A DNA stretch of 64,000 nt from an uncultured Odoribacter sp. (GTDB lineage: Bacteria > Bacteroidota > Bacteroidia > Bacteroidales > Marinifilaceae): contig CALUKE010000003.1 in the NCBI GenBank assembly GCA_944321165.1, forward strand, positions 186,001-250,000. The letters are read 5' to 3'. How positions within the stretch are numbered: the stretch's first letter is position 1; each line of letters begins with the position of its first letter. The notes beneath the pieces were generated by a model. It did no database searches and had not been told where the DNA came from. It worked only from the letters and a program-made list of their open reading frames with translations. Position numbers and translations under genes: made by a program. This document shows, one piece after another, positions 9,519-17,879 of this stretch.

Positions 9519-10500
9519 AACGGTCATCGGCATAACGCTGTTCAATCTCATCGAAAACCTGCCAGAGCGTCGCGATATCCGGAGCCTGCAACATCCGGAT
9601 GCGCAAATCCCGGAAGTGAGGCAAACCCTTGAACATCGCAGCCATATGGCGCCGCATGTGCAGCAATCCTCTCACCTCATCGATCCAGGCGACAGACAAG
9701 AGAATCTGCTCCTTGATCACTTCGATCTGCTCCCGGACAGACCAGTCCGGCAACAGTTCCCCCGTTTCAAGATAATGCCGCATCTGTCTGAAAATCCAGG
9801 GACGTCCGATAGTGGCCCGACCGATCATAACCCCATCAACCCCATAACGTTCAAAGGCCTCCCGAGCTTTCTCCGGAGAGGTAATATCGCCATTCCCCAG
9901 AATCGGTATTTTGATGCGGGGATTGTTTTTCACGCGTGCAATCGGTTCCCAGTCGGCCTCCCCGGTATACATCTGGGATCGGGTACGCCCGTGAATGGCC
10001 AAGGCCTGAATACCGACATCCTGCAGACGTTCGGCGATGTCTTCGATCACAATGTGCTCGGCATCCCATCCCAAACGGGTTTTGGCTGTCACGGGAATCT
10101 TTACGGCCTGTACGATCTGCCGGGTCATCTCCACCATCAGAGGAATGTCTTTCAACATGCCGGCCCCCGCTCCCTTCTGAGCCACCCGCTTCACGGGACA
10201 ACCGAAATTGATATCGATAAAATCCGGCCGTACTTCTTCGACAATCCGGGCAGCCTCGACCATGGAATCGATAAAACGGCCGTAAATCTGAATGGTAACC
10301 GGCCGTTCGCTTTCATCAATCGTCAGCTTCTTCAAAGACTTATTGACAGAACGGACCAGGGCATCGGCAGACACAAATTCGGAATACAACCAGTCTGCTC
10401 CATATTTTTTACAGAATTTCCGAAACGGAGGATTGGTAACATCTTCCATAGGCGCCAATATCAACGGCCGTTCGCCAACTTCTTTTCCAGCAACTTTCAT
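9505..10500 (-). CDS. dusB: tRNA-dihydrouridine synthase
   Basis: Reduces uridines in the tRNA D-loop to dihydrouridine using FMN and NAD(P)H. It is 331 residues long and contains a TIM barrel beginning LILAPMEDVTNPPFRKFC, the catalytic cysteine C101 in INFGCPVKRV, the FMN-binding GNGDITSPEKA segment and a C-terminal helical domain. The AGAGMLKD stretch after the cysteine and the overall layout fit the DusB class of most bacteria, but the exact uridine position cannot be read from sequence. A possible -7 element on this strand (TATTTTTG) lies at 10565-10572. It overlaps the 3' end of the convergent gene. Confidence 0.93.
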   Translation of the reverse strand: MKVAGKEVGERPLILAPMEDVTNPPFRKFCKKYGADWLYSEFVSADALVRSVNKSLKKLTIDESERPVTIQIYGRFIDSMVEAARIVEEVRPDFIDINFGCPVKRVAQKGAGAGMLKDIPLMVEMTRQIVQAVKIPVTAKTRLGWDAEHIVIEDIAERLQDVGIQALAIHGRTRSQMYTGEADWEPIARVKNNPRIKIPILGNGDITSPEKAREAFERYGVDGVMIGRATIGRPWIFRQMRHYLETGELLPDWSVREQIEVIKEQILLSVAWIDEVRGLLHMRRHMAAMFKGLPHFRDLRIRMLQAPDIATLWQVFDEIEQRYADDRFTAE

Positions 10501-10591
10501 AGATTATTCAGATATTTTAAACTTTACCGGGAGGATCTTCTCGACAAATCTCCTAATTTTACGGCAAAAATAAGTAAAATGTCGTTTACTC

Positions 10592-11134
10592 ATGATACTG
10601 CTCCTAAAAATAAGCCTTTTATTCAACCTCCTGTTGCCCGACATCGGCCAATGGCAAAGAGTACAAACCCAGGAGAAAATCTCCTTTCTGTTTCCCAATA
10701 CCCCCCAAAAGATCGAACATACCAATCATAACATCCATTCTACGGTCTACCAAACCAAAGACCTGACCTGTGTTTTCGGAGTTGTCTGTTCGGATATTTC
10801 CTCCCAGAAAATCAGTATGACAAGCGAATGTGCCTTGCTATTTTACGAAGAACTAAAAAAAGAGACTCTTTCTCTGGAAACAGCTATTCTCAAAGAGGAA
10901 AAAACCATTCCCTATGACAACATGCTGATCAAAGAAATTCAATACGCGATATTTAAAGATAATTATGAAATGACATATATCAAACGATTTATTTTCAGAG
11001 GAAATTATATCTATCAAATTTCCATCGGAGCCCGTACCCGGCATTGGAGTATTTTGCAAAGCGAAATGGAGACATTTTTCAACTCCGTGACTTTTACTTC
11101 CGATACTGAAGAGAAAAATACAGACACTGACTGA
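10592..11134 (+). CDS. hypothetical exported protein
   Basis: A 180-residue protein whose first 14 residues (MILLLKISLLFNLL) are strongly hydrophobic, suggesting a short signal peptide or anchor. The remainder is an alpha/beta-like sequence with no motif I can name; it contains several lysine- and glutamate-rich helices and one FNSVTF strand near the end. The layout resembles small periplasmic proteins that carry a single PsbP-like or DUF1795-like fold, but this is a guess. It precedes the sigma factor gene by 35 bases on the same strand and might be co-transcribed. Confidence 0.6.
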   Translation: MILLLKISLLFNLLLPDIGQWQRVQTQEKISFLFPNTPQKIEHTNHNIHSTVYQTKDLTCVFGVVCSDISSQKISMTSECALLFYEELKKETLSLETAILKEEKTIPYDNMLIKEIQYAIFKDNYEMTYIKRFIFRGNYIYQISIGARTRHWSILQSEMETFFNSVTFTSDTEEKNTDTD

Positions 11135-11169
11135 CTCATTTGTAACTTTTTGCTATATTCAACCGTCAT

Positions 11170-11664
11170 ATGATTGCCATGACGAGAAAAGAATATAACC
11201 AGTGTGTCGATGATTTTGCAGATGCTGTGTACCGATTTATCCTTAAATCCTGTCACAACCCAGCATTGGCCGATGATATCGTCCAGGACAGCTTCCTGGT
11301 CTTATGGGAACATGTCTCAGAAATCGCACATGCCAAAGCGAAAGCCTTTCTGTTTACCACTGCCTATCGCAAACTGATCGATACCTTTCGGCACGAGAAA
11401 AAAAATGCAGACATTGAAAATATCCGACCGGAAAATTACTATACGGAGACTTCCTGTACAGATTTGAATGAAATATTGGAAGAAGTCCTCAACAAATTGT
11501 CTCCGATACAGAAAACAGTGGTATTACTCCGGGACTACGAGGACTATTCCTACCGGGAAATTGCAGAAATCACCGGACTCTCGGAAACACAAGTAAAAGT
11601 ATATATCTTCAGAGCCCGCCACTGGATGAAAAGTTTCATCCGAAAACCTGAACTGATACTCTAA
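11170..11664 (+). CDS. ECF-type RNA polymerase sigma factor
   Basis: A 164-residue sigma-70 family factor with only regions 2 and 4. Region 2 covers about residues 12-75 (NPALADDIVQDSFLVLWEH, then a promoter-melting helix with FLFTTAYRKLIDTFR). Region 4 covers about 100-155 (LSPIQKTVVLLRDYEDYSYREIAEITGLSETQVKVYIFRAR). The downstream MTRKEYN at 11179 is an alternative start. It heads a three-gene cluster with a single-helix membrane protein and an outer-membrane barrel, an arrangement expected of an extracytoplasmic-stress or envelope sigma system. Its target promoters are unknown. Confidence 0.93.
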   Translation: MIAMTRKEYNQCVDDFADAVYRFILKSCHNPALADDIVQDSFLVLWEHVSEIAHAKAKAFLFTTAYRKLIDTFRHEKKNADIENIRPENYYTETSCTDLNEILEEVLNKLSPIQKTVVLLRDYEDYSYREIAEITGLSETQVKVYIFRARHWMKSFIRKPELIL

Positions 11665-11691
11665 TATAAAACGACTAAGTAGATTTAAACC

Positions 11692-12474
11692 ATGAATATA
11701 GACAATGATAATTACAGGCTTCAACCACCTTCACTGACGTATCCACATAAGAATCAATTAAAAAAAGATGAATTGCACGCCTGTGAAGATTATTATGCCA
11801 TTGCCTGGGCAGAAGGCACGCTGACTTCGCAAGACCGGTCAGACCTCCAACGCAGCAGCCGTCGTCAGCTCATCGAACAGCAGGCAGCCATTTATCAGAA
11901 ACTGAAAATAAAACCGGATTCAAGCCTCCGTTACAAAGCCAAAAACCGATTATACCGTCCCGACAAACAGCGTCTGTTGTTGAAATACAGCCTGACTGCT
12001 GCCAGTTGTCTCCTTTTCATGGCGCTCGGAATCACACTCTGGTACCGGACTCCTTCCATGTCAGGGCAAGAGAATCAGTTGATCCTGCTCCCGCCGATCG
12101 AAATCGAAACGATGGAACTGCCTGCGATACCCCAGCAAACGCCTGTCGCATCCTCCTCCGCTATACCCACCATGACCTCTTTGCCGTCTGCTGTCCCGCC
12201 AAAACGCATTCCGGTAATGACTAAAAAAGAATTGCCGGTCGGACAAATCGAAGCCACACCTCTCGATATCCCCCGAAACATTCAAATCAATGCCCTCTCT
12301 CCCGGAGATGCAGAGCTAATCTTGAGCGAGAATGCCATCGACTGGAAACCGTCCAAAAACAGATTCCGCAACCTTCCGCTCTTTTCATCCGTAATCCAAA
12401 CCGGAAAAATAATTGCCGAAAGATTGAAAACGGCAGTAACAAATGAAGACTTCTATCCGTCACATCTAAAATGA
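11692..12474 (+). CDS. single-pass membrane protein, candidate anti-sigma factor
   Basis: A 260-residue protein with a cytoplasmic N-terminal region (about 1-94), one transmembrane helix (about 97-117, LTAASCLLFMALGITLWY) and a proline-rich periplasmic tail. Its position directly after an ECF sigma gene and this topology are those of Bacteroidota anti-sigma factors, although I cannot see a recognised anti-sigma domain such as a zinc finger (no HxxxCxxC). The role is therefore inferred from context. It is translationally coupled to the next gene through an ATGA overlap at 12471. Confidence 0.6.
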   Translation: MNIDNDNYRLQPPSLTYPHKNQLKKDELHACEDYYAIAWAEGTLTSQDRSDLQRSSRRQLIEQQAAIYQKLKIKPDSSLRYKAKNRLYRPDKQRLLLKYSLTAASCLLFMALGITLWYRTPSMSGQENQLILLPPIEIETMELPAIPQQTPVASSSAIPTMTSLPSAVPPKRIPVMTKKELPVGQIEATPLDIPRNIQINALSPGDAELILSENAIDWKPSKNRFRNLPLFSSVIQTGKIIAERLKTAVTNEDFYPSHLK

Positions 12475-13445
12475 AATATCAATCACTAAAAATAAAAAAC
12501 ATGAAACTACTGTTAAGCTTCCTGCTGATGCTCCCGATTTTAAAAATTTCAGCCCAAGAACCGGAACATCCTCAAGACACGGTTGATGGGAAAAATGAAC
12601 TGATCATCATCTCTTCAGAAAAAAACACTCCGGCCGATACATCCGAACTGATCATCATCCAAGACAGACATGCTTCTGACAAGAAGGGGATGCCCATTGA
12701 CAACTCCATAGTAAAAAACCACATGATCTCTATCACGGGGAAAAAATATGCACAATCCATACATGCCATGAACAGGCAATACCCCTCTTTTGAAGGCCAC
12801 TGGAGCGGATTTTACTATGGTTTCGTCAATTTCGGGAATACCGATTATTCTCTATACCACGGAAAAGAATACCATGAATATGGCGATTTCATGTCATTGG
12901 ATTGGGCCCATTCCTTTGCCATGCAGTTCAATTTTTTCAAACACAGCATCAACCTGGTCAAACGGAACAATTTCGGAATAGTCTGGGGACTGGGACTGGA
13001 ATACCAGCGACTCCGCTTTGAAAACAATTATACCTCTGTCACCCGGGGCGAACATCGCCTGGAACCGGTAGATCTGCATGCTTATCCAGAAATGGCAAGC
13101 ATCAAACGAAGTTGTTTCAAGACCCTCTACCTGACCGTCCCCGTCATGCTGGAACTGCAGCTGCCGGCAGAATATAAAGAACGGTTTTATATTTCCGGAG
13201 GCGTAATGGGAGGCGTCCGGTTGCATTCAAAAACAAAAATCGTATATAGAGATGCCAATGACAAAAAACACAAACAAAAAGAAAAAGACAATCTCCATAT
13301 GATTCCGTTCAAAGCCGACCTGGTCGGAAAAATCGGCTATCAGAATGTCTGTCTGTGGGGCAGTTATACACTGACCAACCTGTTCAAGGCAGACAAAGGA
13401 CCTGAATTGCATGCTTACACCATCGGAATCGGTATTAATTTCTAA
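12471..13445 (+). CDS. outer-membrane beta-barrel protein
   Basis: A 324-residue exported protein. The ATG at 12471 overlaps the previous stop; an internal ATG at 12501 (MKLLLSFLLMLPILKISAQ) gives a more typical signal peptide ending at AQ and may be the true start. After a Ser/Thr/Asp-rich linker the sequence from HWSGFYYGFVNF onward shows alternating aromatic strands and ends in GIGINF, a terminal phenylalanine typical of BAM-assembled barrels. It resembles PorT-type small barrels. As the third gene of the sigma/anti-sigma cluster it may be the envelope component that is sensed or regulated. Confidence 0.75.
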   Translation: MKYQSLKIKNMKLLLSFLLMLPILKISAQEPEHPQDTVDGKNELIIISSEKNTPADTSELIIIQDRHASDKKGMPIDNSIVKNHMISITGKKYAQSIHAMNRQYPSFEGHWSGFYYGFVNFGNTDYSLYHGKEYHEYGDFMSLDWAHSFAMQFNFFKHSINLVKRNNFGIVWGLGLEYQRLRFENNYTSVTRGEHRLEPVDLHAYPEMASIKRSCFKTLYLTVPVMLELQLPAEYKERFYISGGVMGGVRLHSKTKIVYRDANDKKHKQKEKDNLHMIPFKADLVGKIGYQNVCLWGSYTLTNLFKADKGPELHAYTIGIGINF

Positions 13446-13451
13446 GCTATA

Positions 13452-13487
13452 AAAAAGAGAGGTTTGATTTAAAACACCTCTCTTTTT
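13452..13487. terminator. bidirectional terminator between barrel gene and aromatic operon
   Basis: Perfect 12-bp arms, 13452-13463 (AAAAAGAGAGGT) and 13476-13487, with a 12-base loop. A/T runs on both sides allow it to act on both converging transcripts. Confidence 0.85.
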
Positions 13488-13492
13488 CTCTT

Positions 13493-14587
13493 TTACGTAT
13501 TCATAACCTTGGTCTGGCGGTCGATAGAGGCCTGGTGAATGGCCTTGAATATTTTTTCCAGAAATTCACTTTCCAATCCGATTTCCGCTCCCCGGAGAAA
13601 TACCTTCTCCAGGATCTGATCCCAACGTCCCGGCTGAAGGATCGTAATGTTGTTCTGCTTTTTATACCGTCCGATTTCGTCGGACACTCTCATCCGGCGG
13701 GCCAGCAATTCCAACAGTTCATTATCGATTTCATCGATTCGGGCACGGAGCTCATCGATATTCTCTTTATATTCAATATTTTCCGTATCGACCTCCCGAA
13801 TGATCAGTTCTCCCAAAACCTGCTGCAAGGCGGCCGGAGTCAACTGCTGAGCCGCATCGCTCAACGCAATCTCGGGACAAATGTGTGATTCGATGATTAA
13901 ACCATCAAACCCCAAGTCCATTGCCTGTTGGGAAATTTCCCGGATATATTCCCGCTTCCCGGAAATATGACTCGGATCACAGATCATCAACATTTCCGGA
14001 AAACGCCGTTTGATTTCAATCGGCAGCTGCCACTGGGGCACATTCCGGTATTTGCTCTTACCATAAGCGGAAAATCCCCGGTGGATGACTCCTATCTTCT
14101 TTAAACCGGCCATATTCAAGCGTTCCAAGGCTCCGATCCATAATTCCACATCCGGATTTACCGGATTTTTTACCAACACCGGAATATCGGTTCCCTTCAG
14201 TGCATCTGCAATCTCCTGCATCGCAAAAGGGTTGGCAGAAGTCCGGGCTCCAATCCATAACATATCCACCCCGGCTTTCAAGGCTTCATAAACATGTTTC
14301 ACATTGGCCACTTCGGTCGATACCTTCATGCCCAATTCCCGCTGTACTCGCCTCATCCAGATCAATCCCTCCGCACCCACTCCTTCGAAGCAATTCGGAC
14401 GGGTACGGGGTTTCCATATACCGGCCCTCAACACCTCTATACCGGCAGCCTTCAAACCTCTTGCTGTTTCAAACAACTGTTGCTCACTTTCAGCACTGCA
14501 GGGACCTGCAATAATGACAGGCTTGGTCAAGTCTGTAAACAATCCCCATTCTTCGGTTTTAATTAAATCCAATTTTGTTGTTGTCAT
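13493..14587 (-). CDS. DAHP synthase fused to chorismate mutase
   Basis: A 364-residue bifunctional enzyme. Residues about 15-255 form a type I-beta 3-deoxy-7-phosphoheptulonate synthase (AGPCSAES near 27, GIWKPRTRP near 57, DPSHISGKR near 206). Residues about 265-360 form an AroQ-type chorismate mutase (IDELRARIDEIDNELLELLARRM). It therefore covers the entry step of the shikimate pathway and the branch to prephenate. It is the last gene of the pheA-aminotransferase-tyrA operon, 18 bases after tyrA. In related fusions the mutase domain also mediates feedback inhibition by prephenate or chorismate; that is family knowledge, not seen here. Confidence 0.95.
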   Translation of the reverse strand: MTTTKLDLIKTEEWGLFTDLTKPVIIAGPCSAESEQQLFETARGLKAAGIEVLRAGIWKPRTRPNCFEGVGAEGLIWMRRVQRELGMKVSTEVANVKHVYEALKAGVDMLWIGARTSANPFAMQEIADALKGTDIPVLVKNPVNPDVELWIGALERLNMAGLKKIGVIHRGFSAYGKSKYRNVPQWQLPIEIKRRFPEMLMICDPSHISGKREYIREISQQAMDLGFDGLIIESHICPEIALSDAAQQLTPAALQQVLGELIIREVDTENIEYKENIDELRARIDEIDNELLELLARRMRVSDEIGRYKKQNNITILQPGRWDQILEKVFLRGAEIGLESEFLEKIFKAIHQASIDRQTKVMNT

Positions 14588-14605
14588 ACAGTATATCTTT
14601 TATTA

Positions 14606-15445
14606 TTACCTTATAATTCGCTTGATCTTATTCGCTTTGTGGATCAATTCCCTCACTCCTTTCTCATCGTAATCCGCAATGTGTCGTTTAAACTCCTGTA
14701 ACTTTTCAATATAGGTATCCAAAACCGTCAGTACATTGTCCTTATTCTGGGAAAAGATCGGAGCCCACATGTCCGCACTACTCTTCGCCAATCGTACAGT
14801 CGATGAAAAACCACCGGATGCCAGGTCAAAGATATTCTTTTCATTCTTTTCTTTTTCCAAAACAGTCAAAGCTAATGCAAAAGAAGTAATATGAGAAATA
14901 TGGGAAACATAAGCCGTATGTACATCGTGATGAGCCGCCCGCATATAAATCACCCGCATATTCAAACAGTCATACATCTGCTTGATGAGTTCAACGGCCC
15001 GGATATCAGAATCTTCCGCATTACAGATAATTCCGGCACGACCATCAAACAAACCCGGCAAAGCGGCCCAAGGACCGGAATATTCCGTTCCAGCCATGGG
15101 ATGGGCTGCCACAAAATTTTTCCGATGCGGATGGTAACGCACCATTTCATTGATTTTTTCCTTGGTCGAACAGACATCGGTCACCACCTGCCGCTCCACC
15201 CGATCCAAAATATCCGGAATCATCCGAATCGCAGCACTAACCGGCACCGCCACCACAATCAAATCGCTGTCTGCTATACAGGTTTCATAACTGACGATCT
15301 CATCCACCAAACCCAATTCTTTGGCAGCCGAAGCATGCAGGGCATCCGCCTCCACCCCGACAACCCGGTCGGCAAATCCCCGATTTTTCAAGTCTACGGC
15401 CATTGATCCGCCGATCAATCCCACTCCGATTATTCCAACTTGCAT
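14606..15445 (-). CDS. tyrA: prephenate dehydrogenase
   Basis: Oxidatively decarboxylates prephenate to 4-hydroxyphenylpyruvate for tyrosine synthesis. The 279-residue protein has an N-terminal Rossmann motif (GVGLIGGSMA, near 7-16), VAVPVSA near 71, DVCSTKEKI near 91 and the conserved AHPMAGTE near 114, followed by a helical dimerisation domain. No ACT domain is present, so tyrosine feedback through ACT is not expected. It is the third gene of the aromatic operon, 35 bases after the aminotransferase. Confidence 0.95.
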   Translation of the reverse strand: MQVGIIGVGLIGGSMAVDLKNRGFADRVVGVEADALHASAAKELGLVDEIVSYETCIADSDLIVVAVPVSAAIRMIPDILDRVERQVVTDVCSTKEKINEMVRYHPHRKNFVAAHPMAGTEYSGPWAALPGLFDGRAGIICNAEDSDIRAVELIKQMYDCLNMRVIYMRAAHHDVHTAYVSHISHITSFALALTVLEKEKNEKNIFDLASGGFSSTVRLAKSSADMWAPIFSQNKDNVLTVLDTYIEKLQEFKRHIADYDEKGVRELIHKANKIKRIIR

Positions 15446-15480
15446 TTTTTCTATTTTTAAATTTAACAGTGACCTTTATT

Positions 15481-16674
15481 TCAACACCAGTTGCCATGTC
15501 TGAAAGGAACGAGCTGAAACGCCCGTCGAATCCGGTCGGCAGCTTCCCGCAACACCTCCTGCCGGGCACACAACGAAATCCGTACATAACGATCGCCATT
15601 GCTTCCGAAAATAAAACCCGGTGTAATAAAAACATGTGCCTTTTGCAGAATGAGATCCGACAATTGCTCCCCACTCTCAGCCTCGGGATCGATCTTTCCC
15701 CACAGAAACATCCCTCCGCTCTGCGCATCATATTTTACCTTCAAAAGGTCGAAGATCTCTCCTGCCAATTTCCGTCGTTCCCGGTATTCCTCATTCAATC
15801 GACGATACCACTCTTCCGGCTGTTCCAATGCCTTCACGGCAGCCAATTGCAAGGGTTTGAACATTCCGGAATCCATATTGCTCTTCACTTTCAATACCTG
15901 AGCAATCACCTCCGCCTCTCCGGCAATCATCCCGATCCGCCAACCCGACATATTGTGAGCCTTACTCAATGAATTCAGCTCTACACAACACTCTTTCGCT
16001 CCCGCTACGCTCAATATGCTCAAATGTTCCTCGTTCAGAATAAAACTGTACGGATTGTCATTGCAGATCAAAATCCGATGTTTTAATCCGAACTCCACCA
16101 AACGTTCGTACAAAGCCCGGGTAGCCCTCGCCCCGGTCGGCATGTTCGGATAATTGGTCCACATCATCTTCACACCGGAAAGATCCATCCGTTCCAATTT
16201 TTCAAAATCAGGCATCCATCCTTTCGCTTCCTCCAGATCATAAGGAACAATTTCCGCCTCTGCCAACAGCGAAGCCGAAGAATAGGTCGGATAGCCGGGA
16301 TCAGGCACCAATACCCGATCGCCCCGATTCAGAAAAGCCAGCGACAGCAACAAAATACCTTCTTTCGAACCGACTAAAGGCTGAATCTCGGTTTCCGGAT
16401 CCAAATCTACCTGATAATACTTCCGATACCAACCAGCAAAAGCATCTCTCAATTCCTTGATTCCCTTATAACTCTGATAAGCATGATTGTGCGGATTTTG
16501 AGCTTCTCTGAGCAGTGTCAGGACCGCCTCTTCGGGAGGCATTCGATCCGGAGCCCCGATTCCCAGATTAATCACTTTTGCCCCTTGACGGTTCATCAAA
16601 TCAATCTCTTGTAACTTTTTGGAAAAATAGTATTCACTGACACTATTCGTCCGATTGGCTGGTTTAATTATCAT
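15481..16674 (-). CDS. PLP-dependent aminotransferase of the aromatic operon
   Basis: A 397-residue fold-type I aminotransferase. Visible are VGSKEGILLLSLAFLNRGD, PGYPTYSSAS, NYPNMPTGA, CNDNPYSF and ELNSLSKAHNMSGWRIG, whose lysine should hold PLP. The overall layout resembles the LL-diaminopimelate/aromatic aminotransferase branch. Its location between pheA and tyrA makes phenylpyruvate and 4-hydroxyphenylpyruvate the likely amino acceptors, completing phenylalanine and tyrosine synthesis. That role is inferred from context; a broad-specificity or diaminopimelate-type enzyme is not excluded. It starts 22 bases after the pheA stop. Confidence 0.9.
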   Translation of the reverse strand: MIIKPANRTNSVSEYYFSKKLQEIDLMNRQGAKVINLGIGAPDRMPPEEAVLTLLREAQNPHNHAYQSYKGIKELRDAFAGWYRKYYQVDLDPETEIQPLVGSKEGILLLSLAFLNRGDRVLVPDPGYPTYSSASLLAEAEIVPYDLEEAKGWMPDFEKLERMDLSGVKMMWTNYPNMPTGARATRALYERLVEFGLKHRILICNDNPYSFILNEEHLSILSVAGAKECCVELNSLSKAHNMSGWRIGMIAGEAEVIAQVLKVKSNMDSGMFKPLQLAAVKALEQPEEWYRRLNEEYRERRKLAGEIFDLLKVKYDAQSGGMFLWGKIDPEAESGEQLSDLILQKAHVFITPGFIFGSNGDRYVRISLCARQEVLREAADRIRRAFQLVPFRHGNWC

Positions 16675-16696
16675 CGTCTTTCCATTTATAATTCCT

Positions 16697-17524
16697 TCAA
16701 CAAAAACTTTTATATTCTCCCATGACAGTCAATTCCTCCACCAAGGGTCTCACCGCATTCATGGCCTCGCGGTAATGCGCATAACTTTCAAATTTCAGAT
16801 CGACATAGAAAAAATACTGCCATTCTTTGCCGGGTATGGGCAACGACTGAATTTTAGTCAAATTCAGGTCATAAAATGCAAATATGGAAAGAACTTGCGA
16901 CAAACGTCCGGTCTTATGCGGAAGAGTAAAACAAATGGATGCCTTATCAATTTCATTTTCCGGGACAACCATAGAATCATCCAGGATCAGAAAACGGGTG
17001 AAATTCTGTTTGTGGGTCTCAATACTGGCTTGCAGTATTTCCAAACCGAACAATTCTGCAGCCAGTTCCGAAGCAATGGCTCCCACCCGTTTCAATCCGT
17101 GCGCTGCAATATCCGCGGCACTTTTCGCAGTATCCTCGGATTCTACCAGACGAATATGAGGATATTGCTTGAAAAACTCACGAGTCTGCGCGATCGCCAT
17201 ATAGTGCGAATGCACTTCGGTAATCTCTGCCAGACTCTGACCCGGCAATGCCATCAGATTTTGCTGTATACGCAGGAATACCTCTCCTTTCACTTTCCGG
17301 GCATGTTTATGCAACAAGGAATAATTCGGCAACAAGCCGCCGGCAACAGTGTTCTCGATTGCCATAATGGCCCCCTTGGCCTCTCCCCGGTCCAAAGCTG
17401 TAAACAGTTCCTCAAAACTCAAACATTCACATACATCGATCTCCTTCCCGTAAAACAAACGGGCCGCCTGTTCATGAAAACATCCGTGTACTCCCTGAAT
17501 AGCAATCTTCATCATTTTTTCCAT
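16697..17524 (-). CDS. pheA: prephenate dehydratase
   Basis: Converts prephenate to phenylpyruvate. It has 275 residues from the ATG at 17524; the ATGs at 17515 and 17512 (MKIAIQGVHGCFHEQAA) are closer to the family start and may be used. The periplasmic-binding-like catalytic domain includes AIENTVAGGL and the conserved TRF block near residue 173 (NFTRFLIL). A C-terminal ACT domain (about 190-270, KTGRLSQVLSIFAFYDLNLTKIQS) should bind phenylalanine for feedback inhibition. It is the first enzyme gene of the operon and lies directly behind two attenuator-like leaders. Confidence 0.95.
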   Translation of the reverse strand: MEKMMKIAIQGVHGCFHEQAARLFYGKEIDVCECLSFEELFTALDRGEAKGAIMAIENTVAGGLLPNYSLLHKHARKVKGEVFLRIQQNLMALPGQSLAEITEVHSHYMAIAQTREFFKQYPHIRLVESEDTAKSAADIAAHGLKRVGAIASELAAELFGLEILQASIETHKQNFTRFLILDDSMVVPENEIDKASICFTLPHKTGRLSQVLSIFAFYDLNLTKIQSLPIPGKEWQYFFYVDLKFESYAHYREAMNAVRPLVEELTVMGEYKSFC

Positions 17525-17543
17525 TTTTATCGGTAATCTGTAA

Positions 17544-17575
17544 ATAAAAAACCCCGGACAATCATGCCGGGGTTC
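17544..17575 (-). terminator. attenuator terminator T2 before pheA
   Basis: Perfect 8-bp arms AACCCCGG (17550-17557) and CCGGGGTT (17567-17574) around a 9-base loop. Read on the minus strand it ends in a T6 run at 17545-17550, just upstream of the pheA start. It follows the stop codon of leader 2 by about 25 bases. The upstream GCCGG-A-GG in the last codons of the leader can pair with CCCCGGC of this hairpin (7 bp with one bulge), giving a plausible antiterminator. Confidence 0.85.
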
Positions 17576-17599
17576 AATATATTCTATTATGCATCCTTC

Positions 17600-17692
17600 T
17601 CAAGACAAAATATACGGCCTCCGGCTACTCTTCTTAAAATAAAAGTAGAAATCAAAATAAAAACCGTCGCTAAATCGAAAATACTTTGCCAT
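17600..17692 (-). CDS. Phe/Tyr-rich leader peptide 2
   Basis: A 30-codon reading frame (ATG at 17692, TGA at 17600-17602) beginning MAKYFRFSDG. It encodes 7 phenylalanines and 5 tyrosines, with a dense core FYFDFYFYF at residues 11-19. It is followed by terminator T2 and then pheA. The design is that of a ribosome-mediated attenuator: scarcity of charged tRNA-Phe or tRNA-Tyr would stall the ribosome in the core and leave codons 23-25 free to form the antiterminator. Function is inferred; nothing outside this role is expected of the peptide. Confidence 0.85.
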   Translation of the reverse strand: MAKYFRFSDGFYFDFYFYFKKSSRRPYILS

Positions 17693-17702
17693 TGTTCCCA
17701 AA

Positions 17703-17728
17703 ATAAAAAGCCCCGAATAATCGGGGCT
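17703..17728 (-). terminator. attenuator terminator T1
   Basis: Perfect 8-bp arms AGCCCCGA (17709-17716) and TCGGGGCT (17721-17728) with a 4-base loop, followed on the minus strand by TTTTTATTTT. It lies 22 bases after the stop of leader 1. The GGGGCT in codons 15-16 of leader 1 can pair with its AGCCCC arm, a 6-bp antiterminator. Confidence 0.85.
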
Positions 17729-17749
17729 CTGTTCATATATCTTACATCA

Positions 17750-17806
17750 TTACACGGAAGCCCCCTTACTTTTTGCTAAAAAAGTAAAAGTAAAAATAAT
17801 ATGCAT
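17750..17806 (-). CDS. Phe leader peptide 1
   Basis: An 18-codon reading frame, ATG at 17806 to TAA at 17750-17752, encoding MHIIFTFTFLAKSKGASV. Three phenylalanines lie at alternate positions 5, 7 and 9. A stall at codon 9 would just leave codons 15-16 (GGG GCT) uncovered, which is where the antiterminator pairing begins. A ribosome reaching the stop would cover them and allow T1 to form. It is placed about 36 bases after the predicted transcription start. Confidence 0.75.
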   Translation of the reverse strand: MHIIFTFTFLAKSKGASV

Positions 17807-17848
17807 TCCAAAATGATTTCATCCTCTCTCTTTTTTTATTTTCGGGAA

Positions 17849-17879
17849 CAAATATACAAACAAATCTTTTCCGACCAAG
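17849..17879 (-). promoter_or_regulatory. promoter of the aromatic amino acid operon
   Basis: On the minus strand the -7 element is TATATTTG (complement of 17849-17856) and a CTTG/TTGG -33 element lies at 17875-17879 with 18-19 bases between. The predicted start near 17842 places both leader peptides and both terminators inside a long untranslated leader before pheA. Confidence 0.75.

Noticed and set aside
9616..10731. A 371-codon plus-strand open frame opposite the dihydrouridine synthase gene
   Set aside because: It is rich in His, Pro and Asn, shows no domain, and lies entirely over the minus-strand dus gene and its promoter. A typical antisense shadow of a G+C-rich gene.
16655..17536. 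A 293-codon plus-strand frame opposite pheA
   Set aside because: Antisense of pheA; Phe/His-rich composition from the complement of a real gene; no domain.
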